Origin: Anadara kagoshimensis
Lineage: Eukaryota; Mollusca; Bivalvia; Arcoida; Arcidae
Length of the DNA: 64,000 nt
Direction: 5' to 3'
NCBI GenBank assembly: GCA_021292105.1
Contig: CM037868.1
Coordinates: 24,904,803-24,968,802, forward strand
Below, in pieces: positions 38,037 to 48,308 of the stretch (positions are counted from its first letter, which is position 1; the number at the start of each line of letters is the position of its first letter). The notes below the pieces were generated by a model. The model was not told the DNA's origin and did no database searches. It was given only the letters and a program-made list of their open reading frames with translations. The translations under genes were made by a program, and so were the position numbers.

Positions 38037-39991
38037 TTACTTTAAAGAATAAACTGATACTGTTTTGTCTGAATGAGTAAGTATAAGCTTTTTTGTATTT
38101 GTGTTACAATCTATGGCAATGGGGTTTTCTATTCCGGATTCTTTTGTAAATAAAATTTTAATCAGGTCCCCACCGGGTGAAACTTGGTGGACGTTATTTG
38201 ACAACTTACAAGCCACGTATATCACACCTTCATCATCACATGTTACACCGTTTGGACATTTTAGATCTTTATGTTTGTATGTAAAGACTTCTGAACCATC
38301 AAGATCAATACAATGAACTGAATTTGAATAATAGTTACTATAGCAAACTCTTGTGTCAGCTACAAAACATAAGTACCGACAATCATACGTGGTCTGCGTT
38401 TTGATATCTCTGATTATGGATCCAGTTTTGTCCATGACAAGTGTTTTTTTATCTGCACAAGCAGCAACAAGTTTTACTCCATCTGATGTTACACCACATA
38501 CCATGACATCTTGGTTCTTCATGATGTTCTTTTGTATGATATTCCCCGTGATTACATCTATAACAGCTATACCATTAGGATACCAATATGACACAGCAGC
38601 TTCTTGATCACTGATCATTGTAACATCACGTGGTTCACCTGGTAGATTTATTTCTTGTTTCAGATTCCCTGTACTATCAAAGATAAGTAGAAGTTTACTC
38701 TCAAATTCGTTAGTAGTATTTGCCCGTCGTTAAGTATCTTTGCACCATGGATTCTCCTTGCTGGAAATTTCTCTGGATTGAAGCTTAATATATGTTGTAC
38801 ATTGTAGTGTTTGGTCGGTTTGTGGCCACTACTTGGTAATTTCTGGAATGGCTGAACTGTAAGTTGTACCGTTGTACCAATGGTATTATTGACACTTCCA
38901 AGGGAGGTAACGTGTTTGGTTAAATTGACCAATTCCGGCGCCAGATCAATTTTGTACCGTCTCATCTTTGCTTCAGCTGTTAGTTGCTTTACCAGTTCCA
39001 TCGCTTCCTTGATCTTCTTTTCAATTATTTGCTTCTCAGTAAATACATTTTCGTCTGATGAATGGGTAACTGATAGAGAAAGTAGTTCCTTACAATTGGT
39101 TACTATCGCTCTATGGTTATTGCAAACTTCTATTTCCTCTTCAATCTCTCTTTTGATTTTGGCATGGTTCTCATCAAACATCTGCTGGAAATCTTTCTCT
39201 AATTTCTCCAGGTGGACAACGATTTCATTCCGTAGTGACCGTATTTTCTCGATTACCTCGCTTCTTTCTGTTTCTATCTCTCTACAGTTACGATATCTCT
39301 CGTCAAGGAAGTCATTGGCTATAACAAGTATGTCTTGGATTGTTTCCATGAGGTCTGATGTACTCTGCTCTTGATCTTTAGATACCTTATCGATAGTGGT
39401 CACGTTTTTGCATTTCCTGTGGTAATCGGTAAAACATGATGAACAGCAGGTTGTCTGATGATCATGGCAAAAATTCTCGATAATCTTCCCTTTGTGTTCT
39501 GGACAATGGATTTCAAAATGTAGTTTTGTGTTTAAGTTTGCTACATCTTCAATTCGGATTAATTCGTGCGATTTCAAAGTTTTATTTTTCTTGTGTACTT
39601 TGGAGCACTCTTTACACAATCCTTCGCTACATTCGTCACACCATACTTCAGCTAGTTGTTTTTGTCCCTTGTGTAGACACCAGGCGCAAATTTCCTCCCG
39701 GGGTTTGATTCTCTTCCTCTGGATTAATGCTTGAAGCAAGTGATTAGTTGAAAGGCTATTAACATACAACGACGGCGTGGCCTTATCTGGAAGTTGGATA
39801 ACGGCTTTACATACCGGGCACCGGAACTGGTTATGACGTTCATCAACAATCTGGGTCGCTATTGCTTTCTCTATATGTTGACATAAACAGGAATGACAGA
39901 AATTATGAAGACATGCTAACCTTTTTGGAACATCCAGAGTCTTTGAACAAATGCCGCATTTAAAAATATCTATGTCCTTCTGTTCGGCCAT
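38037..39991 (-). CDS. TRIM/RBCC-type E3 ubiquitin ligase-like protein, one frameshift
   Basis: Single-exon gene of about 640 residues. The RING finger has C12, C15, C27, H29, C32, C35, C58 and C61 (C3HC4). Two B-box zinc fingers start at C102-x2-C105 and around C163-x2-H166, followed by a coiled coil at about 200-340. The C-terminal region (about 390-640) has short repeated beta-strand-like segments (YCRYLCFVAD, GVTCDDEGVIYVACK) consistent with a beta-propeller. Family knowledge: RING-B-box proteins transfer ubiquitin, often in signalling or innate immunity; bivalve genomes hold many intronless copies. The frame breaks once, at about 38702-38706, where an AAA run appears one base short; both sides read well. 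This is either a recent pseudogene or an assembly error. The start ATG at 39991 directly precedes the RING. The substrate is unknown. Confidence 0.88.
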
Positions 39992-41689
39992 TTTTGTCGT
40001 TTTAAAACTCGAGTTCTATGAAATGTTTTGTTCTGGGGGTTTGCTGTTCGTTTTTTGTGGAATCTGAAAAATAGTAATATCGTATGATAAAAAATACATA
40101 AATACATGGCTTGTGTTCACATGGAATGTAGATATAGCCGTATATAGCATATATACAGGTCTGTCCTGAAAATTTGGACCACCCCATAAAAGCGGTTCAT
40201 AGCTAGGTACGAGTTTGTTCGCTGTAACAGAGTTTGACATGCTCTATCAACGATTTGTTTAATAGTAACACAATATCTAACTGATGTAAATTGTATGCAA
40301 AAAAAATGCAAAAGGCACGGTTATTCCCTTTATATATTTCAGAAATTGCTTCCATTTAGCAAGAATGATTTCAAACACTGGGAACAAAGCATATGCTCCA
40401 AAACATAAATAAAATGTTTTTTTTTACAAAAAATGATATTTTAAAATGTCTTTTTGCTGTTGAAAATATACGTTATATGAAAAAAACATAATCGGTAAAA
40501 ACACTCACTAAAAATCCAATTTTCCTCTTTTACTAAATGTTTTTGTATTTTCAATACAAAGTAAATTCCAACCAATAAAAGTGCATATTTGCCTTTGAAA
40601 GTTTTTGGTAATCACATGAAACTTACGTTTTATAGCTCTTTTCCATATTTTCTATTCATTTATCCATATTTGAAACAATTTGATTTTTACCCAAAGCTTT
40701 TTATTGTTTTCTCACTTGCAGATCACTAAAATAAAAAATTAAACCCTTTATCAATTATGCAATTTGAAAAACATTCCATGTAGTTTATAAAACTAGTCCT
40801 TCGACAAATATAAGTTAACAAAATATCAAGTACTAAATCGTCAAAACTGCTGTTTTACAATGGTATATAAGGGGGCGCAAAACTTTCTGGATGGACCTGT
40901 TATTTCCCAATTGTGTTTTTTATGTAACAACTGTAATCTTTAAATTAGAGTTATTATGAAATATGGAATAAATTGTATTCACTGGGTTAGCTTTTGAACC
41001 AAATAATACTATCACGTTGTTTTAAAAACTATTATGTGGCTGCTAATTGTCATGTGATATATCTGAAATGTATTTTGTATAAATATCAAAAGAAGTGACT
41101 GAATGTGGTTGCATATGGAATCACATGTAAAGTTATTATCTCAGAGTGAGAAATCATTAAAAAAGTTTAATGCCATAATAAGTCATTTAAAATCAATCAA
41201 TCGATAAATAAAATGTTTAAATTAACTAAGATTATTTAAATCAAATCAAAACTAGCATAAGAAATACAAACTCTGATAATGTTAAACAAATTTTGATTCA
41301 GCAATTGACTTTAAACTCTCGCCCTGCAATCATTTTAGTTTTACACATGATAATCAGAATGAATGCATGTACTGGGTATGATTTTGTTTAATTATTATTC
41401 AATTTGAAATGTATATTTTAATATTAATACCCTCGTCAATATTTCTGATTTTAATTGATGCCCTGCCAAATTATTTTTGTCAAAAATAAAATGGTAGGAC
41501 ACATATATTTTGTTATTTCTATTTCTGTGTGTATGTTAATACAAAAACTAAATAAATCACATACGCCTGTAATAGTTATGTTATTTTCTGTTTGATAAAC
41601 ATAAACATAAAGAATTGAAGCATCTCGTTGTAAGATAGAAACATTTACAGTTAATTTTATTGTTTTGGTATCGTATATCACTAGAGTTT
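39992..41689. other. Long AT-rich spacer
   Basis: Upstream side of the TRIM gene. I see no convincing exon, repeat or RNA gene. The ORFs near 40002-40311 have no recognisable features. A TRIM promoter should lie at its left end, but no clear TATA box stands out. Confidence 0.4.
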
Positions 41690-41880
41690 CTCTCAGATGG
41701 ACACCCGAAGGCAAAAGGAAGCAAGGCAGACCCAAAAACACCTGGAGAAAAACTGAAGGAGCATCATTTAACTTGGGGAGAAGTAGAGAAGATTGCACAA
41801 GACAGAGACCGATGGAAAACACTAGTCCTTGTCCTATGCGCCCGGGGCCTAACGGACTAGCTAGGTAGGTAGGTAGGTAA
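41690..41880 (+). mobile_element. 3' end of a second LINE, with TAGG-repeat tail
   Basis: Two overlapping frames together carry the typical C-terminus of many LINE ORF2 proteins: RWTPEGKRKQGRPKNTW in one and TWGEVEKIAQDRDRWKTLV in the other. A frameshift lies near 41745. A tail of (TAGG)n at 41862-41880 follows the stop codon. It is 5'-truncated to under 200 bp, the common fate of LINE insertions. Confidence 0.8.
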
Positions 41881-44220
41881 AGTACACACTTGTTTTGAAA
41901 TGAGTTTCGTATAAACACATCATCTGCATTAGCTTCTTTGAAAAACAAATCAATAAAAAAAAACAGTATACTAATCTATACACAAAATCATAATCCGTAA
42001 ATTTAGTGGAAACTTTTAAAAACAGATTTAAAATTGCATTTGGTGCTCTGGGAGGATATGTAGCTGTAGCTCCTGTTTCTCTACCATGAGTAAGAATGAA
42101 AATAACATGGAACTATGGGGGGGGGGTTATATATCCGGGATAATTTTGGATACGGTAATACATCCAAAAACATTTTGCTTATCAAAAACCTAGCAATGAC
42201 TTAGATAATCTACTTTATGTTTAAGCACATGTTTCTTTACCACGAGTAAGAATAAAAATAACATGGAACTATGGAGGGGTGGGGTTAATATATCCGGTAT
42301 AATTTAGGATAGTGATATATCCAAGAACAATTTACTTATTAAAAAAAATAGCAATGCCGGTCCTGATCAATTAAGATAATCTATTTTATGTTTAAGCAGC
42401 GTCATTCATTGTTTAAAGTTTCCGTATTGAGAACGAGCTTTTCCATAGCATAAATAATAAAAATGCTACACCTATCCCCACTTTTAAATATTCCACATGA
42501 ATTATTAGTCGAAAGAAACCAGGTAATCGAATGTGTATGCTGTCTTAAAACTCTTTATGTGACTTGTTTAAATATAACTTTGTTAAGAGAAACTTATATG
42601 TATATGATAGTGAAAATATGAGGTACTTTAACTCTTTTTAAAAAAATATATTTAACTGTATTTCAAGTTCGAGGATGACAGAAGTAATATTATTTTTTTA
42701 CTTGTTTAACTGAACAGCAAAATATATACATAAAACATATAATTCTTTATCTTTTATGAACCATATAAAACTTATATATAAGCGAATACATATTTATTTA
42801 TTTTAAAAATTGCTTTTGTTGAATTTTTAAAGTTATTTCCTTATTTAAAGGCCCCTCAATTTAACGATTATATGTTTTATCTGCTACCTGTATACAAACA
42901 ATGAGTACGAAAAGTATATTTACTTATGATATAAACGTGTAGTATATATCTATAATTATTGTCAGTTCAAACCAAATAAGTATTCTGTTGATTTATTATG
43001 TACCAAGAGCACAAAACAAATTAAAATGAAATAGAGAATATAGAGAATTTGTTTTTCTATTTTAAGGCCTATTCGTACTATCTTTCTACACTTTGTTGTA
43101 TGTAACTTTGCTAAAAGGAAGCTATTTTATTGAATATTCATTTATGCCACAAGTTTTATAATTCTACTGTCAATTTTAATGTTGATGGTTATTAAAATAA
43201 TTTCAGTATTTAAAGACCCCAACATAGCCATTGTATCTATTAATTGAGACAAAGAATGTGTTTCCCATTGGAGTCCTCTCGGTAATATAACTATTTACTA
43301 GACACAGAATGTGTTTCCATCGGAGTCCTCTCGGTACCCCAACTTAGCCATTTTATCTATTTACTGAGATAAACTGAGATAAAGAATGTGTTGTTTCCCA
43401 TCGGAGTCCTCTTGGTAATATCTATTTACACTTTGATTGTATGTAACCTTGCTATCTAAACAAGCAAGATAGTTTTATTTAGTGTAAATATAATAATACA
43501 GTATTTTTAAATTTTACTGTCATTGTTATATGTTAATGATCATTATAATTATTCCCTAATCCAAAGACCTCAATTTAGCCCTTTTATCCATTTTCTGGCT
43601 ATAAAAATGAAATAGAGAATTTCTTTTCCCCTTTGAGACCTCTCGGTAATGTTTCGAGTATGTTACTTAGAAATCGAACCAGGAAGTTTATTTTTTGTTC
43701 ATAGTAAATTTTATATTATTTGTATTATGATTTAAGAAGTAAACTGTCGTAATACTATAATAATTATAAACTGATATTTATTACAATTATAACATGAGAA
43801 AGAAATCGTTTTATCCCAGTTCATTATTCTATATAATTATACAATACAAAACGAAAGTGCTTTTTTCGATCGTCTTCCTTAATATTAATTCACACCATGA
43901 GAGAGAGAGAGAGAAAGAGAGAAAGGTCAAGAGAGATAGAGGTCGAGAGAGAGATTAATGTTAAAAAGATGAGTTTTTAAAAAAGTGTATCTATGACCTA
44001 CCCATATTCACAGTGCTTGTGTGTCAAGTTCCAATTTATCTAAGGGTTATAATAATACCTGGAGTGGAAATGAATCGGAACTTAAATCAGATCCGAATGT
44101 TTTATGAAGCATGTCCTGAGGTCCTGTTGGTTCGTAACAATAATGTCAATTTATTTTTATGAAACGTTCTTTTATTTATAACACAATCACCATGCAGAGA
44201 CGCACATATTTAAAATACAA
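41881..44220. other. AT-rich left flank of the Polinton
   Basis: No gene seen. Two diverged copies of a unit of about 175 bp (each with AAATAACATGGAACTATGG and TATATCCGG) lie at 42070-42400. Three short copies of AAAGAATGTGTTTCCCATTG / GAGTCCTCTCGGTA lie at 43250-43420. A GA-rich microsatellite is at 43898-43955. Confidence 0.55.
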
Positions 44221-44226
44221 TACTTC
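44221..44226. other. Polinton target-site duplication, left copy
   Basis: TACTTC directly abuts the left terminal repeat and is repeated at 62328-62333 directly outside the right one. Confidence 0.93.
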
Positions 44227-44386
44227 AGCAGCATGTTCTACACCGCAGAGGGTTGGAATGTCTGGAATGTAGCAGGTGTGAACCCGAGAAGGGGACGCTA
44301 TGACGTCACGTAGAGATAAGGAATGTAACAATAAAAAGGGGGCGGTCTTATACATCCGCAATGCGGTAAAACGTCAGAAGGGACAC
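44227..44386. repeat. Polinton left terminal inverted repeat
   Basis: About 160 bp matched by the complement of 62163-62327. The outer 45 bases are identical; inner differences are substitutions and small indels. It contains a perfect CRE-like palindrome TGACGTCA at 44301-44308 and the segment AGGGGGCGGTCTTATACATC. In protein-primed elements the terminal repeat serves as replication origin and integrase substrate. Confidence 0.95.
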
Positions 44387-44505
44387 GTAGACATAACAGT
44401 AGACCTTTGGTTTAGATTTAGAGGGTTGGAATGTGTCACAAACTCTACATAAAATAATAGAATCAAATATTTCAAGAGTCAACATCGTGTTATAGACTGT
44501 GCATA

Positions 44506-44907
44506 ATGGTAGTGGACGTCCGTCTCTATGATATGAATGACGAAATAGTGAAAAGTGTAAACTGGAATAGGAACGCTTACGGATTGGAACTATGGATAAC
44601 ATTTAACTTTAATTACCATTTTCCTGACGAGATGGACGCGATCAATATGTGGGAATTATTCACCACGAACACGTATTTGAACGACAGAAAATTCTTTAAA
44701 GACAGAATGCGTTATTTCTACGGTAAATTACTTTCGAAAATTTTGGAAGAAGATGTTTACTTCTTTGTTGACCACACACTTTGTGGTAAAAAAGTAAAAC
44801 TGTCAAATTCAGAAGCTAAAGATTATTTAAATTATTTTAAAGATTTACTAGAACTTGTGAATTTATACTACGATTGTCCAGATTTGACTATGGAAGTGTC
44901 AAGTTGA
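44506..44907 (+). CDS. Polinton orphan ORF, 133 residues
   Basis: Intact ORF, the first gene inside the left terminal repeat. The protein is rich in aromatic and acidic residues (for example NFNYHFPDEMDAINMWELF at about 33-51) and has no signal peptide, transmembrane segment or zinc motif. I recognise no family. Its position, ahead of the replication genes and next to the terminal repeat, is where DNA viruses of this broad group often keep variable host-interaction genes, but that is inference only. A copy of the terminal motif AGAGGGTTGGAATGT lies 86 bp upstream at 44420. Confidence 0.7.
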   Translation: MVVDVRLYDMNDEIVKSVNWNRNAYGLELWITFNFNYHFPDEMDAINMWELFTTNTYLNDRKFFKDRMRYFYGKLLSKILEEDVYFFVDHTLCGKKVKLSNSEAKDYLNYFKDLLELVNLYYDCPDLTMEVSS

Positions 44908-44921
44908 AAATCATAGGGGGC

Positions 44922-45041
44922 GGTAGGATGACTCAGGACCAAAAGTAAACATAATAGAAATCTCTGGTATACGTATCAGTTTTCAGAGGGTTGGAATGTC
45001 TGTTATGAGGAGATGTCGAGGTGTGTGGTAGGATGACTCAG
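44922..45041 (+). promoter_or_regulatory. Duplicated GGTAGGATGACTCAG boxes (AP-1-like sites)
   Basis: The 15-mer GGTAGGATGACTCAG occurs at 44922-44936 and 45027-45041, each including TGACTCA, the canonical AP-1 recognition sequence. A terminal-repeat motif AGAGGGTTGGAATGT lies between them at 44985. The cluster precedes the PC4-like gene by about 200-300 bp. Binding is inferred from sequence only. Confidence 0.5.
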
Positions 45042-45148
45042 AATCCAACTCAAGAAGGTGTGGTGCGGTGACGTAAACATAATACAATAGACAGGTGTGG
45101 TTTATTTAATAAAGTATCCAATCAGGAACGATATGTTAAATAAATCCT

Positions 45149-45156
45149 ATATAAAC
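45149..45156 (+). promoter_or_regulatory. TATA box of the PC4-like gene
   Basis: TATATAAA in the context CCTATATAAACG, 76 bp upstream of the ATG at 45225. The distance leaves room for a short untranslated leader. Confidence 0.6.
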
Positions 45157-45224
45157 GTCTTCAAATCCATACACGACATCAGAGTTTTTTAAACCTTCGG
45201 AGAGTCGCCACGCTAAAGTTCGTC

Positions 45225-45925
45225 ATGAGTATCTTCACAAGTGTTGCCTCAGAAGAGTCACAATTTGGGCCTGTGAAAAGAGAAAAGAAGAGAAAGCATG
45301 ACATTTTTACTAAAAAATGTTCTTGGCCAGAAAACGATGAAAAAAACTAGTGATAGACGAATCGCAAAAAGAATTGACTAAAAATGAGGAAACTGTATCA
45401 GAGAATGACGAAAGATGTAGATGGCATGTAGGTGATGAACGATATGTGGTTGTAAAACCTTTCAAAGGTGAGCTAAAAGTCCATATCAGGCAGTATGAAA
45501 AAGGGGATAATGGTCTTTTCCCTACCAGTCGCGGAATTGCCTTGAACCTTGAAAAGTGGAAGAAGCTCGAGGAATTGTATTCGGAAGAAATAGATCAGAG
45601 TGTAGCACAGTTTCGGAACGCTACTGAAGAGGTAGATCTCATGCAACATCTTGGAAGTAATTATTACGTGTCGGTAAAGCGCCCCGTGGCCAGAGTGGAC
45701 ATACGTCGTTGGTTTTTACCTCCAAATGCCAGTGAAATTAAGCCAACCAGAAAAGGGATTTCTTTAACGTTTCAACAGTGGAACCACGTAAAGGGTGCTA
45801 TGAAATTGATCAAACAATTGTTGACAAAAGAACTGGATGAGATCGTATACTGTGAATATTCCAACGATCACAAAATCAGATGGGATTTTTTACCTGTGCG
45901 AATTGTAATCCAAATGACTATATGA
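45225..45925 (+). CDS. Tandem PC4-type (Sub1-like) DNA-binding protein, frameshifted
   Basis: The ATG at 45225 opens a 41-codon frame with a basic stretch (KREKKRKH) that ends at 45350. After an A7 run (45340-45346) the adjoining frame continues to 45925. The long frame carries two copies of the PC4/Sub1 single-stranded-DNA-binding fold: first YVVVKPFKGELKVHIRQYE followed by GIALNLEKWKKL, then YVSVKRPVARVDIRRWF followed by GISLTFQQWNHV. Family knowledge: PC4 proteins bind single-stranded or melted DNA and act in transcription and replication. An acidic/basic N-terminal tail followed by the fold resembles eukaryotic PC4. I infer a role in late transcription or in protecting displaced strands during protein-primed replication. 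Two AATAAA signals (46041 and 46063) follow. Confidence 0.8.
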
Positions 45926-46040
45926 ATTACTGGGGTATTAATAGACAGTAACAACGTAATGAACTATTGATACAATTTGATGATCGATATGTAAATACTA
46001 CTATGTAATGAACTATGACTACATGACTATTAACATTGTA

Positions 46041-46068
46041 AATAAAGATTCATATATTATAGAATAAA
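46041..46068 (+). terminator. Polyadenylation signals after the PC4-like gene
   Basis: AATAAA at 46041-46046 and 46063-46068, about 120-140 bp after the stop codon. Confidence 0.5.
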
Positions 46069-46247
46069 AGTGATTTAGAATATTATGTTGTTTTTTATTT
46101 GTTTTAAGCCATTGATAGATACTACCTTTAGATTGATACAAATAATAATGCCTTACAAATAAGAATAACACTCGTCTATATCAGGGGGTCGGGGGGGGGG
46201 GTCTAAGGTATAAGAAACAAAGACACCAGTCTGATAAGTCAGTCGTA

Positions 46248-47395
46248 ATGTTGACCCCCGAGGAAGAAGACTATCTAAAGTCTATATGGACAGATCCCAA
46301 GCACCCAGGTTCGTTTGCGGGTCCTGGAAAATTGTACGATATAGTGAAGAAAGCTGGAAAATATAAGATTGGTTTACGCCGAATCAGGCAATTTCTATCT
46401 GACCAAGATGCGTATTCCCTACAAAAAAGAGTGCAAAGGAAATTTCCTAGAAACCCTGTTATCGTACAAGGCATCGATACGCAATGGGATGCCGATCTCA
46501 TGGACGTTAAAAATTTGAGTAATGGAACAAGGGATTTCAGTACATTTTAGTAGCACAAGACGTGTTTTCGAGATACGTCTTTGCTACACCTATGAAACAA
46601 AAAAAGGAACGGAGACGGTTAAAGCTTTAGAAACGTTATTTGACCAGGGTAGGAAACCTAAACTACTTAGGGTCGATAAAGGTTCGAATTCAAAAACAGA
46701 TGGGTGCAAGATTTCTTGCAACAAAAAGACGTTCACTTGATATTCACCCAAAACGAAACAAAAAGTAACTTTGCAGAAAGAAGTATACAGAATTTAAAGA
46801 ATAGAATGTACAGAATGTTTACCGAAAAACAATCTTACGAATATGTAAACGAGTTGCAGGACATCATCGAGAGTATCAACAATACACCTTCCAGACCCCT
46901 GAAAGGGATGACACCCCATGAAGTCGACAAATCAAACGAAGACGAAGTCAGGTTGAATCAGTACTTGGTGAGAACAAAAACAAAACTGAAAGAAAAACCT
47001 AAGTCTCAAGAAAAAAAGACGTTAAAAAGAAAAAGAAAAAAACGGTTCTTTAAATTCAAAATCAACGACACAGTACGCATAACATTTTTAAAACAACGTT
47101 TGCCAGGGAGTACGATCAAAAGTGGACGGGTGAAGTTTTTAAAATAAGTACACGCTTCAAAAGACAAGGTATTCCCATCTATAAGATCAGAGATTACAAC
47201 GGGGACCCCGTGCAAGGTACATTTTATTCGCAAGAATTACAGGGGGTCAACAAAGACGACAATACCGTATGGAAAGTCAACAAAATTTTAAAAGAACGGA
47301 CGGTGAACAAAGAAAAGCAAGTTTTAGTGTCTTGGTTGCATTGGCCCCCGAAATTCAATTCGTGGATCAAGAAAAGCGATTTACAATCGGTATAA
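46248..47395 (+). CDS. Polinton retrovirus-type integrase with chromodomain, broken frame
   Basis: Four overlapping frames together span a typical Polinton integrase of about 380 residues. In order: an N-terminal helical region, the first catalytic Asp in QWDADLMDV (about 46480-46507), the second Asp in RVDKGS (about 46672-46689), the Glu in SNFAERSIQN (about 46765-46793), a basic linker of KKRKRKK type, and a C-terminal chromodomain (VWKVNKILKE ... VSWLHWPPKFNSWIKKSDL, about 47268-47386). At least four single-base shifts occur, at about 46534, within an A7 run at 46599-46605, at about 46686 and at about 47120. The enzyme would insert element ends and create the 6-bp target duplication; chromodomains can steer integration to modified chromatin. 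This copy is not translatable as assembled. A weak GGTATAAGA box lies 41 bp upstream. Confidence 0.93.
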
Positions 47396-47398
47396 ATA
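47391..47398 (+). promoter_or_regulatory. TATA box of the capsid gene block
   Basis: TATAAATA, with the integrase stop codon TAA embedded in it (47393-47395). It lies 38 bp before the ATG of the minor capsid gene at 47436, so transcription would begin almost at the coding start. Confidence 0.65.
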
Positions 47399-47435
47399 GA
47401 ACCGTCGGTTCGAATTCCCTTCATTCTTGAAAAGT

Positions 47436-47851
47436 ATGTTCAAGCTGATGGTTCTCAGATCCAGAGATTGTAAGGATATATTTCCCGAAAACAAACCGTA
47501 CGATTTTCGAGTCATCGTTCCAAAACCGTTACAGGTACAGGGAAATTTGAACGTGTCTTTATTAGAGATCTCATACCAGGGGACCGGAAACCCGTAGAGA
47601 ACGATTTTTACGTGTGTTGCGACCTATGTAGTGATAGTATTGTGGGAAATACCGAACTTCCTTTACTGAGACGCTGTTTCATTACGAGGAAACAAGAAAA
47701 CGCTATATTTAGCCACCCTTACGGCGTACCTCTGAAGACGGGCACCATTCAAGAAGTACACATCTATATAGTAACGGCGAAAAACGAATTGGCTTCATTT
47801 CTCACGGGTGATCTGACACTGACACTACAACTACAGAAGGTACCGTTTTAA
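47436..47851 (+). CDS. Polinton minor capsid (penton-like) protein, one frameshift
   Basis: The first frame starts at 47436 with residues such as PYDFRVIVPKPL and NVSLLEISYQG. The continuation from about 47600 contains FYVCCDLCSDSIVG and LPLLRRCF, a spacing characteristic of the Polinton penton-base homologue. The expected total is about 138 residues. One frameshift lies at about 47585-47600. Polinton penton proteins are single jelly-roll capsomers that fill the icosahedral vertices. The gene follows a TATA box directly and is separated from the next ORF by one base. Confidence 0.8.
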
Positions 47852-47852
47852 G

Positions 47853-48308
47853 ATGGTAGGATCGACGTACATATCGGACCCTCGAGTCTGGGGGACGTTT
47901 TACCATAACATGCTCAACGGAAAATTCAAACCGGAAAAGTCTAAGAACCGTCAAGTAGGTGGTGGAATAGGCGGAATGTACTCTAACAAACCGCTCATGG
48001 TTCCCGTTAAATCACGTGTCGACGATTCGGAGAAGACGAAGCAAACTGTCAAAGAAGTGACACCGACTGCAGCGATCGAAGAAAGAGCCAAGTCGGAGTT
48101 CAAAGACGCCGTCAAAAAAGATGCACCGAGAGTGCCTATAAAAGCAAAAAAACGCAAACGAAAAGCCATTAAGAGAAAAACCACCAAGAGAGCAACATCT
48201 AATAAGCGCAGGAAAGTCGTGAAGAAATCTTCAAAAGGTGTTAAAAAAGGTGTGAAACGCAAATCTACCGTTGCACCAGATAGTATATTCAAGAAGTATA
48301 AAACATAA
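47853..48308 (+). CDS. Lysine-rich core-like protein
   Basis: Intact 151-residue ORF. The N-terminal third has a conserved-looking block (YISDPRVWGTFYHNML, then VGGGIGGMYSNKPLMVPV). The C-terminal half is dominated by Lys/Arg clusters (KAKKRKRKAIKRKTTKR, KKGVKRK) and ends in SIFKKYKT. Small basic proteins between penton and major capsid genes are expected in Polintons and resemble adenovirus DNA-condensing or pVI/pX-type proteins in position and composition. I infer genome condensation or a minor internal capsid role. Start ATG 47853 lies one base after the upstream stop; the last base of this gene overlaps the ATG of the next. Confidence 0.7.
   Translation: MVGSTYISDPRVWGTFYHNMLNGKFKPEKSKNRQVGGGIGGMYSNKPLMVPVKSRVDDSEKTKQTVKEVTPTAAIEERAKSEFKDAVKKDAPRVPIKAKKRKRKAIKRKTTKRATSNKRRKVVKKSSKGVKKGVKRKSTVAPDSIFKKYKT

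Noticed and set aside
38101-39734. Plus-strand ORFs opposite the TRIM gene (for example 38880-39374)
   Set aside because: They are shadows of a minus-strand gene with clear RING and B-box motifs.
41451-41948. Minus-strand 165-codon ORF
   Set aside because: It overlaps the 3' end of a LINE whose family motif reads on the plus strand.
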